From: Pseudomonas taiwanensis
Lineage (GTDB): Bacteria; Pseudomonadota; Gammaproteobacteria; Pseudomonadales; Pseudomonadaceae
DNA length: 41,169 nucleotides
NCBI RefSeq assembly: GCF_013393345.1
Contig: NZ_QJRF01000052.1
Span: forward strand, 1-41,169
Reading direction: 5' to 3'
The position numbers were made by a program, and so were the translations under genes. The notes below the pieces were generated by a model. It was not told the origin of the DNA. It ran no database searches and saw only the letters and a list, made by a program, of their open reading frames with translations. Position 1 is the stretch's first letter; every line of letters begins with the position of its first letter. Below are positions 16,288 to 24,628 of this stretch, piece by piece.

Positions 16288-16869
16288 ATGCGCAGCCAGG
16301 CCATTCGCTACCTGATCCTGCCGGGATGGCAGGGCTCCCCCGACGAGCATTGGCAAAGCCATTGGCAACGCAGCCTGCCCAATGCCAGCCGGGTCGAGCA
16401 GGCCGACTGGAGCAACCCGGACCGCGCGTCCTGGGTGGAGGCGCTGGAGCGCGCCATCGATGCCGAACGCACTCCGGTGATTCTCATCGCCCACAGCCTG
16501 GGCTGCGTGACCGTCGCCCACTGGGCGGCACAGTCCGACCCGGATGTGCTGCGCCGCGTGCGTGGCGCGCTGCTGGTCGCCCCGGCGGACGTGCAGCGCC
16601 CCGGTTGCCCGGAGCCGCTCAAGGGCTTCGCGCCCATTCCGAAGGATCTGCTGCCGTTCCCGACGCTGTTGGTGGGGTCGGACAACGACCACGCCGCCAG
16701 TCCCCAGCGGGCGTTGGAAATGGCCCGCACCTGGGGCGCCGAAGCGGCGATCCTCACCGGTGCCGGGCATATCAACGTGAAGTCCGGTCACAGCACCTGG
16801 GAGCAGGGCTTCGCCCACCTGTATCGCTTGCAGGCACGGGTCGAACAGCTTGCTCGCCGCCGCGCCTGA
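16288..16869 (+). CDS. RBBP9/YdeN-family serine hydrolase
   Basis: 193-residue small alpha/beta hydrolase. The family N-terminus reads YLILPGWQGSPDEHWQSHW, the nucleophile elbow is AHSLG, the acid is in VGSDNDHAA and the catalytic His is in GAGHIN. RBBP9-like proteins are cytosolic serine hydrolases of mostly unknown substrate. AAGGAGG precedes the ATG. An AT-rich divergent promoter region (16151-16287) separates it from mdcR. It contains GAATAAG (16185-16191) and its inverse CTTATTC (16217-16223), a possible regulator site. The AAA+ gene downstream is on the same strand after 159 bases. Confidence 0.85.
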   Translation: MRSQAIRYLILPGWQGSPDEHWQSHWQRSLPNASRVEQADWSNPDRASWVEALERAIDAERTPVILIAHSLGCVTVAHWAAQSDPDVLRRVRGALLVAPADVQRPGCPEPLKGFAPIPKDLLPFPTLLVGSDNDHAASPQRALEMARTWGAEAAILTGAGHINVKSGHSTWEQGFAHLYRLQARVEQLARRRA

Positions 16870-16872
16870 GAA

Positions 16873-16985
16873 CCTGTCCAGGATCGGCTGCGCGTTGGAA
16901 TAACTGTGTTGAAAACGGCTTCTGGCTTGCTCATTACAGCTCCGCCGCGCCTGATCTGATTCACCACCTATTCAGCAATACGCCA
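16873..16985. repeat. Diverged copy of a dispersed element, family E
   Basis: Shares GATCGGCTGCGCGT, GTTGAAAACG and a CTGCTCA/TTGCTCA-TTACA block, in the same order, with the reverse complement of 38435-38535. It fills most of the gap between the hydrolase and the AAA+ gene. It is clearly degenerate. Confidence 0.5.
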
Positions 16986-17028
16986 GGGTCCGCTGCTTTG
17001 CAGCCAGGGCCCGGCGGGAGATTTCGTC

Positions 17029-17949
17029 ATGAGCAAGGAAACCCCCGGCCAGCCACTGCTGACCTTCGCCGACGCCGACCGCAGCCCCCTGAGTATCCGG
17101 GCCCGTGCCCTGGTATTCGTCGATGCGCGCTCGCGCCAGTTGCGCGAAGAGGTCGACCAGCTGGCGCCCAGTGCGCTGCCGGTGCTGATCCAGGGCGAAA
17201 CCGGTACCGGCAAGGAGTTGTTGGCCCGGCAGATCCACCGTTCCAGCGACCGCCCCGGCCTGTTCGTGGCGGTGAGTTGCAGCGCGATCAGCAAGGCTTA
17301 TGCCGAGGCCGAACTGTTCGGCCACGCCCCTGGCGCCTACAGCGGTTCGGCCAGCAGCCGCGCCGGCTGGTTCGGTTCGGCCAACGGCGGGACGCTCTAC
17401 CTTGATGAGATCGGCGACCTGCCGTTGCCCTTGCAGGCCAAGTTGCTGTCCGCCCTGGAGAGCCGCGAGGTGATCCGCGTCGGCGCCCATCAGCCGACCC
17501 CGGTGGACGTGCGCCTGGTGGCGGCCACCAGCATCGACCTGGCCAAGGCGGTGAACGCCGGCAAGTTCAACGCACGGCTGTATCAGTATCTCGATGAAGG
17601 CCGAGTGGAGCTGCCGCCGCTGCGCGAACGTCCGGACGACATTCTGCCGCTGGCCGAGTACTTCCTCGGCATCTACGCCCAGCGGCTGGATTTGCCGCTG
17701 CCGCTGATCAGCGCATCCGCCCAGGCTGCGCTTGAGGCCTACCCCTGGCCGGGCAATACACGAGAACTGGAGAACAGTGTGCACTTCGCGCTGCTGGTCA
17801 GCGCGGGCGACGAGATTTTGCCCGAGCACCTCAACCTGCCGCCGTTGCCGGGCTATGCGCAGCTCGCGGTGCAACTGCGCCGGCTGGCGGCAAACGATGC
17901 CGAGCGCGATCACCTGCGGCAGCTGCTGACCGAAGTGCTGGCAGGTTAG
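17029..17949 (+). CDS. Sigma-54-activator-like AAA+ protein lacking sensor and DNA-binding domains
   Basis: 306 residues, nearly all an AAA+ domain of the NtrC/bEBP type. Walker A is GETGTGKE (56-63), Walker B GTLYLDEI (121-128) and the sensor II region WPGNTREL (240-247). Nothing precedes it but a 35-residue leader. It ends at AERDHLRQLLTEVLAG without the Fis-type helix-turn-helix. The sigma-54-contacting GAFTGA loop is GAYSGS (102-107). The usual FRxDLYYRLN arginine-finger segment reads FNARLYQYLD (180-189), so neither finger arginine is in place. It resembles SfnR-type regulators of sulfone use, which fits the sulfur genes nearby. It may not activate sigma-54 promoters in the standard way. 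Confidence 0.75.
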   Translation: MSKETPGQPLLTFADADRSPLSIRARALVFVDARSRQLREEVDQLAPSALPVLIQGETGTGKELLARQIHRSSDRPGLFVAVSCSAISKAYAEAELFGHAPGAYSGSASSRAGWFGSANGGTLYLDEIGDLPLPLQAKLLSALESREVIRVGAHQPTPVDVRLVAATSIDLAKAVNAGKFNARLYQYLDEGRVELPPLRERPDDILPLAEYFLGIYAQRLDLPLPLISASAQAALEAYPWPGNTRELENSVHFALLVSAGDEILPEHLNLPPLPGYAQLAVQLRRLAANDAERDHLRQLLTEVLAG

Positions 17950-17964
17950 TGAGGTTTCACGGTA

Positions 17965-18052
17965 GCCACCGCTGGTGGATGTGAAAAGCGACATCCACCC
18001 TACACATGGATCGAGCCCTGCGTAGGGTGGACCACGCTTCACCGGTCCATCA
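17965..18052. repeat. Inverted-repeat element, family B-like
   Basis: GGTGGATGTGAAAAGCG / CGACATCCACCCTAC followed by GTAGGGTGGACCACGCTTCACC / GGTCCATC. These are two short palindromic units between the convergent AAA+ and NTF2-like genes, where they could act as a bidirectional terminator. Confidence 0.6.
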
Positions 18053-18071
18053 TGCGGAATCTCGGAGGGCG

Positions 18072-18446
18072 CTATTCGTGCAGGTAGTAGAGCTTGTTGA
18101 TGATGGTCCAGCGGCCGCCGATCTTCAGCAGTGACAGGTAGTCCGTGAAGCGCATGTCGGCGTAGTCATCGACCACCTTGGCCGAGGCGCTGTCGCCGGT
18201 GATGTCCAGCGACTGGACTTCCCAGACGGGCGTTTCGCCTTCTGCCAGCACCGGCCCGGCATCGCCCAGGGCACCTGCGAAATCATCCACCGAGAGCCAT
18301 TCGAGGTCGCCATGATAGTGGCCGATGATGCGGCAGTCCGGGTGAAAGGCGCTGCGCAGGCGGTCCAGATCCGCGAAGACCATGCCCTCGACGTAGTTAC
18401 GCAGGACCTGGTGAATGCTGTCCCGATCGGTTTGCTGGGTGGTCAT
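18072..18446 (-). CDS. NTF2/SnoaL-like protein (putative lumazine-binding type)
   Basis: 124 residues with the NTF2-like cone fold signature: an N-terminal helix pair (IHQVLRNYVEGMVFADLDRLRSAFHPD split over two helices), then strands ending DYLSLLKIGGRWTIINKLYYLH. Proteins of this group include small isomerases, dehydratases and carrier proteins. No specific substrate can be assigned. It is transcribed alone and convergent with the AAA+ gene. A 137-base gap with no feature separates it from the MFS gene upstream. Confidence 0.8.
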   Translation of the reverse strand: MTTQQTDRDSIHQVLRNYVEGMVFADLDRLRSAFHPDCRIIGHYHGDLEWLSVDDFAGALGDAGPVLAEGETPVWEVQSLDITGDSASAKVVDDYADMRFTDYLSLLKIGGRWTIINKLYYLHE

Positions 18447-18583
18447 TTCACGCGCTCCTCCGCTGCCGCCAAGTCAGGCAAATCGAAAGGTTAGCCGTCC
18501 CGCTGCGGGGCGAGCGATCCGTTCGGCATAAGGGCTAGTCGCGCCCGGAAGCACAGGGCTCCACCCATCCTCAGAAGCATCTG

Positions 18584-19774
18584 TCAGTGGAGCTGCCCGG
18601 TGGCTTTCAGGTGATCCTTCACCGAGCGCAGACGCGGCAGGGGCAGGCAGACGAGGATGGTCAGCGCCAGTACACCCACGCCCATCAACGGCAGGTTGGA
18701 CAGTCCCATGTTGGTGCTCAGCCACAGTCCGCCGACGAAGGCGCCGCTGGCATTGCCCAGGTTGAAGGCAGCGTGGCTGAGGGTGGCAGCGAGGCTCGCC
18801 GATTCGCCGGCCTGTTCCACCAGCAGCAATTGCAGCGGCGAGGAAATGGCGAAGCTGGCCACGCCCCAGAGGAACAGACAGCCCAGTGCCAGGACCGGAA
18901 TCTGTGCGAAGGCGTAGAGGCCCAGCAGGCACAGAGTGCTCACGGTGAAGGCCAGCGGCAGCGCGTAGCGGAAACCCCTGTCGGCCAAACGGCCACCCAG
19001 CAGGTTACCCACGGTGAGACCGATGCCGAACAGCAGCAGGGCGAAGTTGGCGTGTTCCGGTTTGAATCCGGATACGTCGCGCAGCAACGGGCTGATATAG
19101 GTGAACACACCGAACAGCGCCACCGACGACAGGCTGCAGACGAACAGCGCGTGCAGTACCGGGCGCCGCAGGATGCCGTCCCAGGCACCGGCGGCATTGG
19201 CTTGCGGCTTCGGCGTGGCGGGCAGCCAGAGCGCTTGCGCCAGCAGGGTGAGGAAGCCGAGCGCTGCTACCACCATGAACGTCACCCGCCAGCTGGTGGC
19301 CTGGCCCAACCAGGCGCCAGCCGGAACGCCGAGGACGTTGGCGATGGTCAGGCCGCTGAGCACCAGGGCCATGGCCGAAGCGCGGCGGTGCGGAGGGGCC
19401 AGTTCAGCGGCCAGCAGGGTGGCGCAGCCGAAGAAGCCGGCATGGCTGAAGGCGGTGAACATGCGCATAGCCATCAGCCATTCGTAGTTCGGTGCCAGGG
19501 CGCAGCCGAGGTTGCCCAGGGCATAGGCGCCCATTAGCCAGAGCAGTGCCTGGCGGCGCGGCAGGCGACCGAGCAGTGGACCCAGCAGCGGCGCGCCGAT
19601 CACCACGCCCATGGCGTAGGCGCTGACCAGCAGGCCGGCGTCGGACAGGCTGACCTGGAGGTCTTTGGCCACTTCGGGCAGCAGGCCCATGATGATGAAT
19701 TCGCTGCTGCCGACGACGAAGCCGCCCAGGGCGAGGGCCAGCAGTGGCAGAGAGAGGAGGGTGCTCGGGTTCAT
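18584..19774 (-). CDS. MFS transporter, DHA1 (drug/sugar efflux) type
   Basis: 396 residues, twelve predicted membrane segments. The N-terminal GGFVVGSSEFIIMGLLPEVAKDL and motif A-like GPLLGRLPRRQALL after helix 2 are typical of AraJ/Cmx/SotB-type DHA1 exporters. TIANVLGVPAGAWLGQ is the helix-5 antiporter motif. Likely a proton-driven exporter at the inner membrane; its substrate is unknown. The start at 19774 has GAGAGGAGG about 15 bases ahead and gives a proper first helix. Nothing nearby ties it to a pathway. Confidence 0.85.
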   Translation of the reverse strand: MNPSTLLSLPLLALALGGFVVGSSEFIIMGLLPEVAKDLQVSLSDAGLLVSAYAMGVVIGAPLLGPLLGRLPRRQALLWLMGAYALGNLGCALAPNYEWLMAMRMFTAFSHAGFFGCATLLAAELAPPHRRASAMALVLSGLTIANVLGVPAGAWLGQATSWRVTFMVVAALGFLTLLAQALWLPATPKPQANAAGAWDGILRRPVLHALFVCSLSSVALFGVFTYISPLLRDVSGFKPEHANFALLLFGIGLTVGNLLGGRLADRGFRYALPLAFTVSTLCLLGLYAFAQIPVLALGCLFLWGVASFAISSPLQLLLVEQAGESASLAATLSHAAFNLGNASGAFVGGLWLSTNMGLSNLPLMGVGVLALTILVCLPLPRLRSVKDHLKATGQLH

Positions 19775-19872
19775 GCGGGTTCCGGTGGCGGGGCTTTTTT
19801 GCGAGGGGCGCGGATTCTACGCGCATTTCCTTGCAGGGGGCTTACCGAGTGGCAGCCGGAGGGAATAGACAC

Positions 19873-19970
19873 TGTGGGGGCGAATTCATTCGCTATGCAG
19901 ACCGCGGGTCTGCCCCTGGGATGTCCAGGGGGCAGCTGCGCTGCCCATTGCGAATGAATTCGCCCCCACA
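19873..19970. repeat. Inverted-repeat element, family C (GGGGGCGAATTCATTCGC)
   Basis: Perfect 21-base outer arms (19873-19893 and 19950-19970) around two inner palindromes (GACCGCGGGTC; GGGGGCAGCTGCGCTGCCC, imperfect). Sister copies lie at 24499-24593, 25830-25922 and 33607-33727. Confidence 0.92.
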
Positions 19971-19998
19971 AGGAACGGCAAGGACCGCCGCAGGGCGA

Positions 19999-20745
19999 TC
20001 AGCCGTTGATGAACTTGCTCAGGAATTGCTTGGTGCGCTCTTCCTTCGGCGTGCTGAACAGCGCCTTGGCGTCTCCCTGTTCGACGATCACACCCTTGTC
20101 GATGAAGATCGCGCGGTTGGCCACGTCACGGGCGAAGGTCATTTCGTGGGTGACGATCACCATGGTGCGATTCTCTTCGGCCAGGCCGCGAATGGTGGCG
20201 AGCACTTCACCCACCAGCTCCGGGTCGAGCGCCGAGGTGGGCTCGTCGAAGAGGATCACGTCGGGCTCCATGGCCAGGGCGCGGGCGATGGCCACGCGTT
20301 GTTGCTGGCCGCCGGAGAGGCGCTTGGGATAGGCGTCTTCCTTGCCCGCCAGGCCGACCTTGGCCAGCAGCTTGCGGGCCTTTTCGACGGCGCGCTCGCG
20401 GGGTTCCTTCTTCACCACCACCGGGCCTTCGATGACGTTCTCCAGCGCGGTGCGATGGGGGAAGAGGTTGAAGTTCTGGAACACGAAGCCGACGTGCTGG
20501 CGCAGCTTGCGGATCAGCCCTTGCTGCTGCTTCAGCGGCTTGCTCGCGTCGATCTCGATCTGGCCCACTTTGATGAGCCCGCCGCTGGGCACTTCCAGCA
20601 GGTTGAGGCAGCGCAGCAGGGTGGTCTTGCCCGAGCCGCTGGGGCCGATGATGGCCACCACTTCGCCCGGCTCGATGGTCAGGTCGATGCCCTTGAGCAC
20701 CTCCTGGCCTTTGAAGGATTTGGTCAGGTTACGGACGGTGATCAT
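19999..20745 (-). CDS. tcyN: L-cystine ABC transporter ATP-binding protein
   Basis: 248-residue ATPase of the polar amino acid ABC family. Walker A is GPSGSGKTT, the Q-loop [10 protein letters not shown], the signature LSGGQQQR, Walker [15 protein letters not shown] and the H-loop VTHEM. It energises import of cystine through the TcyL permease. The start overlaps the tcyL stop (TGATG). Gene order dcyD-tcyJ-tcyL-tcyN on one strand contains the same set as the E. coli locus fliY-dcyD-yecS-yecC, which supports cystine over other polar amino acids. Confidence 0.85.
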   Translation of the reverse strand: MITVRNLTKSFKGQEVLKGIDLTIEPGEVVAIIGPSGSGKTTLLRCLNLLEVPSGGLIKVGQIEIDASKPLKQQQGLIRKLRQHVGFVFQNFNLFPHRTALENVIEGPVVVKKEPRERAVEKARKLLAKVGLAGKEDAYPKRLSGGQQQRVAIARALAMEPDVILFDEPTSALDPELVGEVLATIRGLAEENRTMVIVTHEMTFARDVANRAIFIDKGVIVEQGDAKALFSTPKEERTKQFLSKFING

Positions 20746-21413
20746 CAGCTGTCCTGCTCATGCTGGTTGACCCGCGCCTCGAGGCGGCCCTGGAAGTGCG
20801 ACAGCACGGTGGCCAGCACCCAGTAGATCAGCGCGGCGGCCAGGTACATGGTGAAGATTTCGAAAGTGCGTGCGGTGATCAGCTGCGCCTGGCGGAACAG
20901 TTCCGGCACCTGGATGGTGGCGGCCAGGGCGGTGTCCTTGACCAGCGAGATGAAGCTGTTGCCCAGCGGCGGCAGGGCGGTGCGCGCAGCCTGCGGGAGG
21001 ATGGCGCGGACCAGCGTCTGGGTACGGCTCATGCCGATGCTGGCGGCCGCTTCCCATTGCCCCTTGTCGATGGAGGCGATGGCGGCGCGGAGGATTTCCG
21101 AGGTGTAGGCGGCCATGTTCAGCGAGAAGCCGATCAGCGCAGCCGGCAGCGGTTCGAGCTGGATACCCAGCTGCGGCAAGCCGTAATAGATCATGAACAA
21201 CTGCACCAGCAGCGGCGTGCCACGGAAGAAGGACACGTAGATCCGCGACAGCCATTGCAGGGCGGTGAAACCGTAGAGGCGCATCAGGGCGAGGACGAAC
21301 CCCAGCAGCAGTCCGAAGAACATGCCGCCGAGGCTCAGTACTACCGTAAAAACCGCGCCCTTCAACAGGAAGGGCGCGGAATCCAGCGCAAGTTGAAGGC
21401 TTGCGTCGATCAT
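20745..21413 (-). CDS. tcyL: L-cystine ABC transporter permease
   Basis: 222 residues of the HisMQ family. A first membrane helix ([20 protein letters not shown]) is followed by the [22 protein letters not shown] motif. The EAA loop reads [31 protein letters not shown] in two parts and couples to the ATPase. Probably a homodimeric inner-membrane channel. The start overlaps the tcyJ stop by four bases and the stop overlaps tcyN by one, so the three are translationally coupled. Confidence 0.86.
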   Translation of the reverse strand: MIDASLQLALDSAPFLLKGAVFTVVLSLGGMFFGLLLGFVLALMRLYGFTALQWLSRIYVSFFRGTPLLVQLFMIYYGLPQLGIQLEPLPAALIGFSLNMAAYTSEILRAAIASIDKGQWEAAASIGMSRTQTLVRAILPQAARTALPPLGNSFISLVKDTALAATIQVPELFRQAQLITARTFEIFTMYLAAALIYWVLATVLSHFQGRLEARVNQHEQDS

Positions 21414-22207
21414 TGGGTCACGTCAGCCTTGAACCATTTCTCGGAGAGTTTTTTCAGGGTGCCGTCGGCTTTCAGCTTGGCCAGTGCCTTGTCGATGGCG
21501 GCCAGCAGTTCCGGGTTGCCCTTGCGCAGGGCGATGCCGGCTTCCTGGCGGGAGAACGGTTCGCCGGTCACAGCGAGCTTGCCGCCGGTTTTCTCGACCA
21601 TTTCGAAGGCGGCCAGGCGGTCCACAAGGATGGCGTCGATGCGGCCGACGTTGAGGTCCTGGAACTTGGTGGGGTCGTCGTCGTAGGTACGGATGTCGGC
21701 CTGCGGGACGTTTTCCTTCAGCCACTGCTCGTAGTTGGTGCCCAGGCCCACGCCGACTTTCTTGCCGGCCAGGTCGGCTGCGGTCTTGATGCCGCCCTCG
21801 GTGCCCTTGCGCACCAGCGCCTGGATGCCTGAGACGGTGTAGGGGGTGGAGAAGTCGTACTTCTTCTTGCGCTCGTCGGAGATGGTCACCTGGTTGATCA
21901 CCACATCCAGACGCTTGGATTCCAGCGCCGCCAGGATGCCGTCCCACTTGGTCGGCTGGAACTCGGCCTTCACGCCCAGCTCCTTGGCCAGTGCCTCGGC
22001 CAGTTCCACTTCGAAGCCAGTCAGCTTGCCGCTCTCGTCCTGGTAGTTGAAGGGCGGGTAGGTGCCTTCCAGGCCGACCTTGATGGCGCCTTTCTGCTGG
22101 ATGTCCTGGAGCAGGTCGGCGGCGGAGCTGGTGCCGACGAAACCGGCGCCGAGCACCAGGCTCAGGCTGCCGAGGATGAACTGGCGACGCAGGGTTGCAA
22201 ATGTCAT
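21410..22207 (-). CDS. tcyJ: L-cystine ABC transporter substrate-binding protein
   Basis: 265 residues, periplasmic family 3 solute-binding protein. A signal peptide with a twin-arginine-like RRQFILG and cleavage after SSA (about residue 29) precedes GLEGTYPPFNYQDESGKLTGFEVELAEAL, the characteristic first lobe. Then come KWDGILAALESKRLDVVINQVTI and GVGLGTNYEQWL. It delivers cystine to TcyL-TcyN. The AT-rich 112 bases upstream, between it and dcyD, probably hold its promoter. The RR motif is weak and Sec export is more likely. Confidence 0.87.
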   Translation of the reverse strand: MTFATLRRQFILGSLSLVLGAGFVGTSSAADLLQDIQQKGAIKVGLEGTYPPFNYQDESGKLTGFEVELAEALAKELGVKAEFQPTKWDGILAALESKRLDVVINQVTISDERKKKYDFSTPYTVSGIQALVRKGTEGGIKTAADLAGKKVGVGLGTNYEQWLKENVPQADIRTYDDDPTKFQDLNVGRIDAILVDRLAAFEMVEKTGGKLAVTGEPFSRQEAGIALRKGNPELLAAIDKALAKLKADGTLKKLSEKWFKADVTQ

Positions 22208-22318
22208 ATGAGCCTCACGGGGCAGGGTGGCTAAAGGTGTCGCAACTCTAGGGATTTGGTTATATGCAATAAAATAATTAAAAATTATCTATTGCTGCAA
22301 TCAGGGAATAAGCGGGTG

Positions 22319-23320
22319 TCACGGGGTACCCGCAGGATGATAGGCGAACAACGCGGGGGAGCCACCGGTGTGCAGGAACAGCACCGGCCCGTCACCTTCG
22401 AAAGCACCCTTTCCGAGGCCATCGAGCAGGCCGGCGAAGGCCTTGCCGGTGTACACCGGGTCCAGCAGCAGGCCTTCAAGGCTGGCGGCCTGGCGCACGG
22501 CGTCCAGGGTTCCGGCGTTCGGCTCGCCATAGCGCGGGAAGAAATACTCGTCCCACAGCTCCACCTTGAGCCCGGCCGGTACCGGCACGCCGAGCAGGTC
22601 GGCGGTGCGTTGCAGCAGACCTTCCACTTTCGGGCGCTGGGTGGCGTCGGGTCGCGAGACGGTGACGCCGACTACGCGCGTGCCGGGAAGGGCGGATTCC
22701 AGCGCCAGGGCGAGGCCGGCATGGGTCCCGGCGCTGCCGGAGGCCAACACCACGGCGGAGAAGTGTTCGCCGCTGGCCTTGATCTGCTCGGCCAGTTCCA
22801 GGCCGGCGCGCACATAGCCGAGCGCACCCAGGGCGTTGGAGCCACCGATGGGGACCAGATACGGTTTCTTGCCGGCGGCGCGCAGGCGTTCGCCGGTGGC
22901 CGCGAGAAGCTCGTCGGCGTTGTCCAGGTTGGGCACGAGTTCGACCTCGGTGCCGAACAGGTCCAGCAGTAGGCGGTTGCCGTTCTCCAGGTAGTTGCGG
23001 TCGGCGGTGCCGATGGGGTTTTCCAGCAAGGCGACGCAGCCAAGGCCCAAGCGCGCGGCGAGAGCGGCCGTCTGGCGCACGTGGTTGGACTGGATGGCGC
23101 CGGCGGTGACCAGGGTGTCCGCGCCCTGGGCCAGGGCCTCGGCGGCGAGGAACTCCAGCTTGCGCACCTTGTTGCCGCCCAGGGCGAAGGGGGTGAGGTC
23201 GTCGCGCTTCACATAGACGTCGCGGCCGAGCTTCTGCGACAGGTGCGCAAGCTTCTCCAGCGGGGTGGGCGAGGGAACCAGTTCCAGGCGGGAAAAGCGG
23301 GCGAGGGCGGCGTTGAGCAT
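22319..23320 (-). CDS. dcyD: D-cysteine desulfhydrase
   Basis: 333-residue fold-type II PLP enzyme. The Schiff-base lysine is K51 in [10 protein letters not shown], followed by [20 protein letters not shown], the substrate-binding loop of the ACC deaminase/D-cysteine desulfhydrase family. It releases sulfide, pyruvate and ammonia from D-cysteine in the cytoplasm. Its place upstream of the cystine importer on the same strand fits this function better than ACC deaminase. metQ lies divergent across a 286-base region. Confidence 0.86.
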   Translation of the reverse strand: MLNAALARFSRLELVPSPTPLEKLAHLSQKLGRDVYVKRDDLTPFALGGNKVRKLEFLAAEALAQGADTLVTAGAIQSNHVRQTAALAARLGLGCVALLENPIGTADRNYLENGNRLLLDLFGTEVELVPNLDNADELLAATGERLRAAGKKPYLVPIGGSNALGALGYVRAGLELAEQIKASGEHFSAVVLASGSAGTHAGLALALESALPGTRVVGVTVSRPDATQRPKVEGLLQRTADLLGVPVPAGLKVELWDEYFFPRYGEPNAGTLDAVRQAASLEGLLLDPVYTGKAFAGLLDGLGKGAFEGDGPVLFLHTGGSPALFAYHPAGTP

Positions 23321-23606
23321 GACAGCGGCTCACTGGGCAGTTACGAAGCCTGCCACTCTAGTGAGCCGGGGGCTCGCAGGCAATTCGCAGACGCGACATG
23401 AAAGTACTGGTCAGTCAGGTTGTGGGCGCTACTCGGGCGGCTCGTTTATATGTCAGATGTGGAATATAAAAATAAGAAAACGATATTTGTTAGTTATAAA
23501 AAATCTTCGTAGTGTCGGCCTCAACCCGGCGCACCCAGACCGGGCATCCCAACACTTGCTCGCGGCTGAAGATCCAGCCGGAGCCGCAGAATCGAAAAGG
23601 ATCATC

Positions 23607-24389
23607 ATGAAGAAGACCCTGCTGTTGACCGCTCTGGCTGCCGCCCTGTCCGTCACCTTCGCCCAGGCTGGCGAGAAGCTCGTAGTAGCCGCCACCCCGG
23701 TACCGCACGCCGAAATCCTCGAGCTGATCAAACCTCAGCTGGCCAAGGAAGGCGTGGACCTGGAAGTGAAGGTCTTCACCGACTACGTGCAACCCAACGT
23801 GCAGGTCGACCAGAAACGCCTGGACGCCAACTACTTCCAGACCAAGCCCTACCTGGACAACTTCAACAGCGGTAAAGGCACCCACCTGGTGATCGTCAAG
23901 GGTGTGCACGTCGAGCCCTTCGGCGGCTACTCCAGCAAGTACAAATCCCTGAAGGAACTGCCGGACGGCGCCACCATCGCCCTCCCCAACGAAGGCAGCA
24001 ACAGCGGCCGCGCCCTGATCCTGCTGCAGAAAGCCGGCGTGATTAAGCTGAAGGACCCGAAGAACGCCCTGGCCACCCCGAAGGACATCGCCGAGAACCC
24101 GCACAACTTCAAGTTCAAGGAATTGGAATCGGCCCTGCTGCCGCGCGTGCTGGACCAGGTCGACCTGGCCCTGATCAATACCAACTACGCGCTGGAAGCC
24201 AAGCTTAACCCGACCAAGGACGCGCTGGTGCTGGAAGACCGCACCTCGCCCTACGTGAACTACCTGGTAGCCCGTCCGGACAACAAGGACAGCGACGCCA
24301 TCAAGAAACTCTCCGCCGCGCTGACCAGCCCGGAAGTGAAAGCCTTCATCGAGCAGAAGTACTCCGGCGCGGTCGTGCCGGCGTTCTGA
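23607..24389 (+). CDS. metQ: MetQ/NlpA-family substrate-binding protein (orphan)
   Basis: 260 residues. The signal peptide MKKTLLLTALAAALSVTFAQA is followed by GEKLVVAATPVPHAEIL. It lacks the lipobox Cys of E. coli MetQ, so it is probably a soluble periplasmic protein. Family motifs include VFTDYVQPNVQVDQKRLDANYFQ in two parts, IALPNEGSNSGRALILLQKAG and LINTNYAL. It should bind methionine or a related sulfur compound. No metI or metN is adjacent, so it must use a transporter encoded elsewhere. The frame is open far upstream, but AAAGGATC and the signal peptide fix the start. AT-rich DNA at 23450-23510 is the probable promoter. Confidence 0.82.
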   Translation: MKKTLLLTALAAALSVTFAQAGEKLVVAATPVPHAEILELIKPQLAKEGVDLEVKVFTDYVQPNVQVDQKRLDANYFQTKPYLDNFNSGKGTHLVIVKGVHVEPFGGYSSKYKSLKELPDGATIALPNEGSNSGRALILLQKAGVIKLKDPKNALATPKDIAENPHNFKFKELESALLPRVLDQVDLALINTNYALEAKLNPTKDALVLEDRTSPYVNYLVARPDNKDSDAIKKLSAALTSPEVKAFIEQKYSGAVVPAF

Positions 24390-24433
24390 TCACCTGCTAG
24401 CCACGGTGGCGGGAGCATGACCCGCCCCTCCTC

Positions 24434-24472
24434 ACGCCGACGAGTCTCGACTATCGTCGGCGTTCTTTTTTT
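24434..24472 (+). terminator. Rho-independent terminator after metQ
   Basis: Perfect 10-bp stem ACGCCGACGA (24434-24443) with TCGTCGGCGT (24454-24463), followed by TCTTTTTTT. Confidence 0.93.
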
Positions 24473-24498
24473 CTGCTGCACTTGCAGGGGCGATTCCT

Positions 24499-24593
24499 TG
24501 TGGGGGCGAATTCATTCGCTGAGGACCGCGCAGCGGTCCCCGACCATGTAGGGCAGTCCTGCGGACTGCATAGCGAATGAATTCGCCCCCACA
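24499..24593. repeat. Inverted-repeat element, family C
   Basis: 21-base outer arms identical to those at 19873 and 25830, enclosing GGACCGCGCAGCGGTCC and GCAGTCCTGCGGACTGC palindromes. Lies between the metQ terminator and the PLP-enzyme gene. Confidence 0.93.
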
Positions 24594-24628
24594 ATGGCAA
24601 GTGCCAGCCTGCCTTTCCGGAGCTCCCC

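Noticed and set aside
16870-17028. Sigma-54 (-24/-12) promoter near the AAA+ gene
   Set aside because: No GG-N10-GC element with a reasonable match to TGGCAC-N5-TTGC was found here or before the tcy and tau genes.
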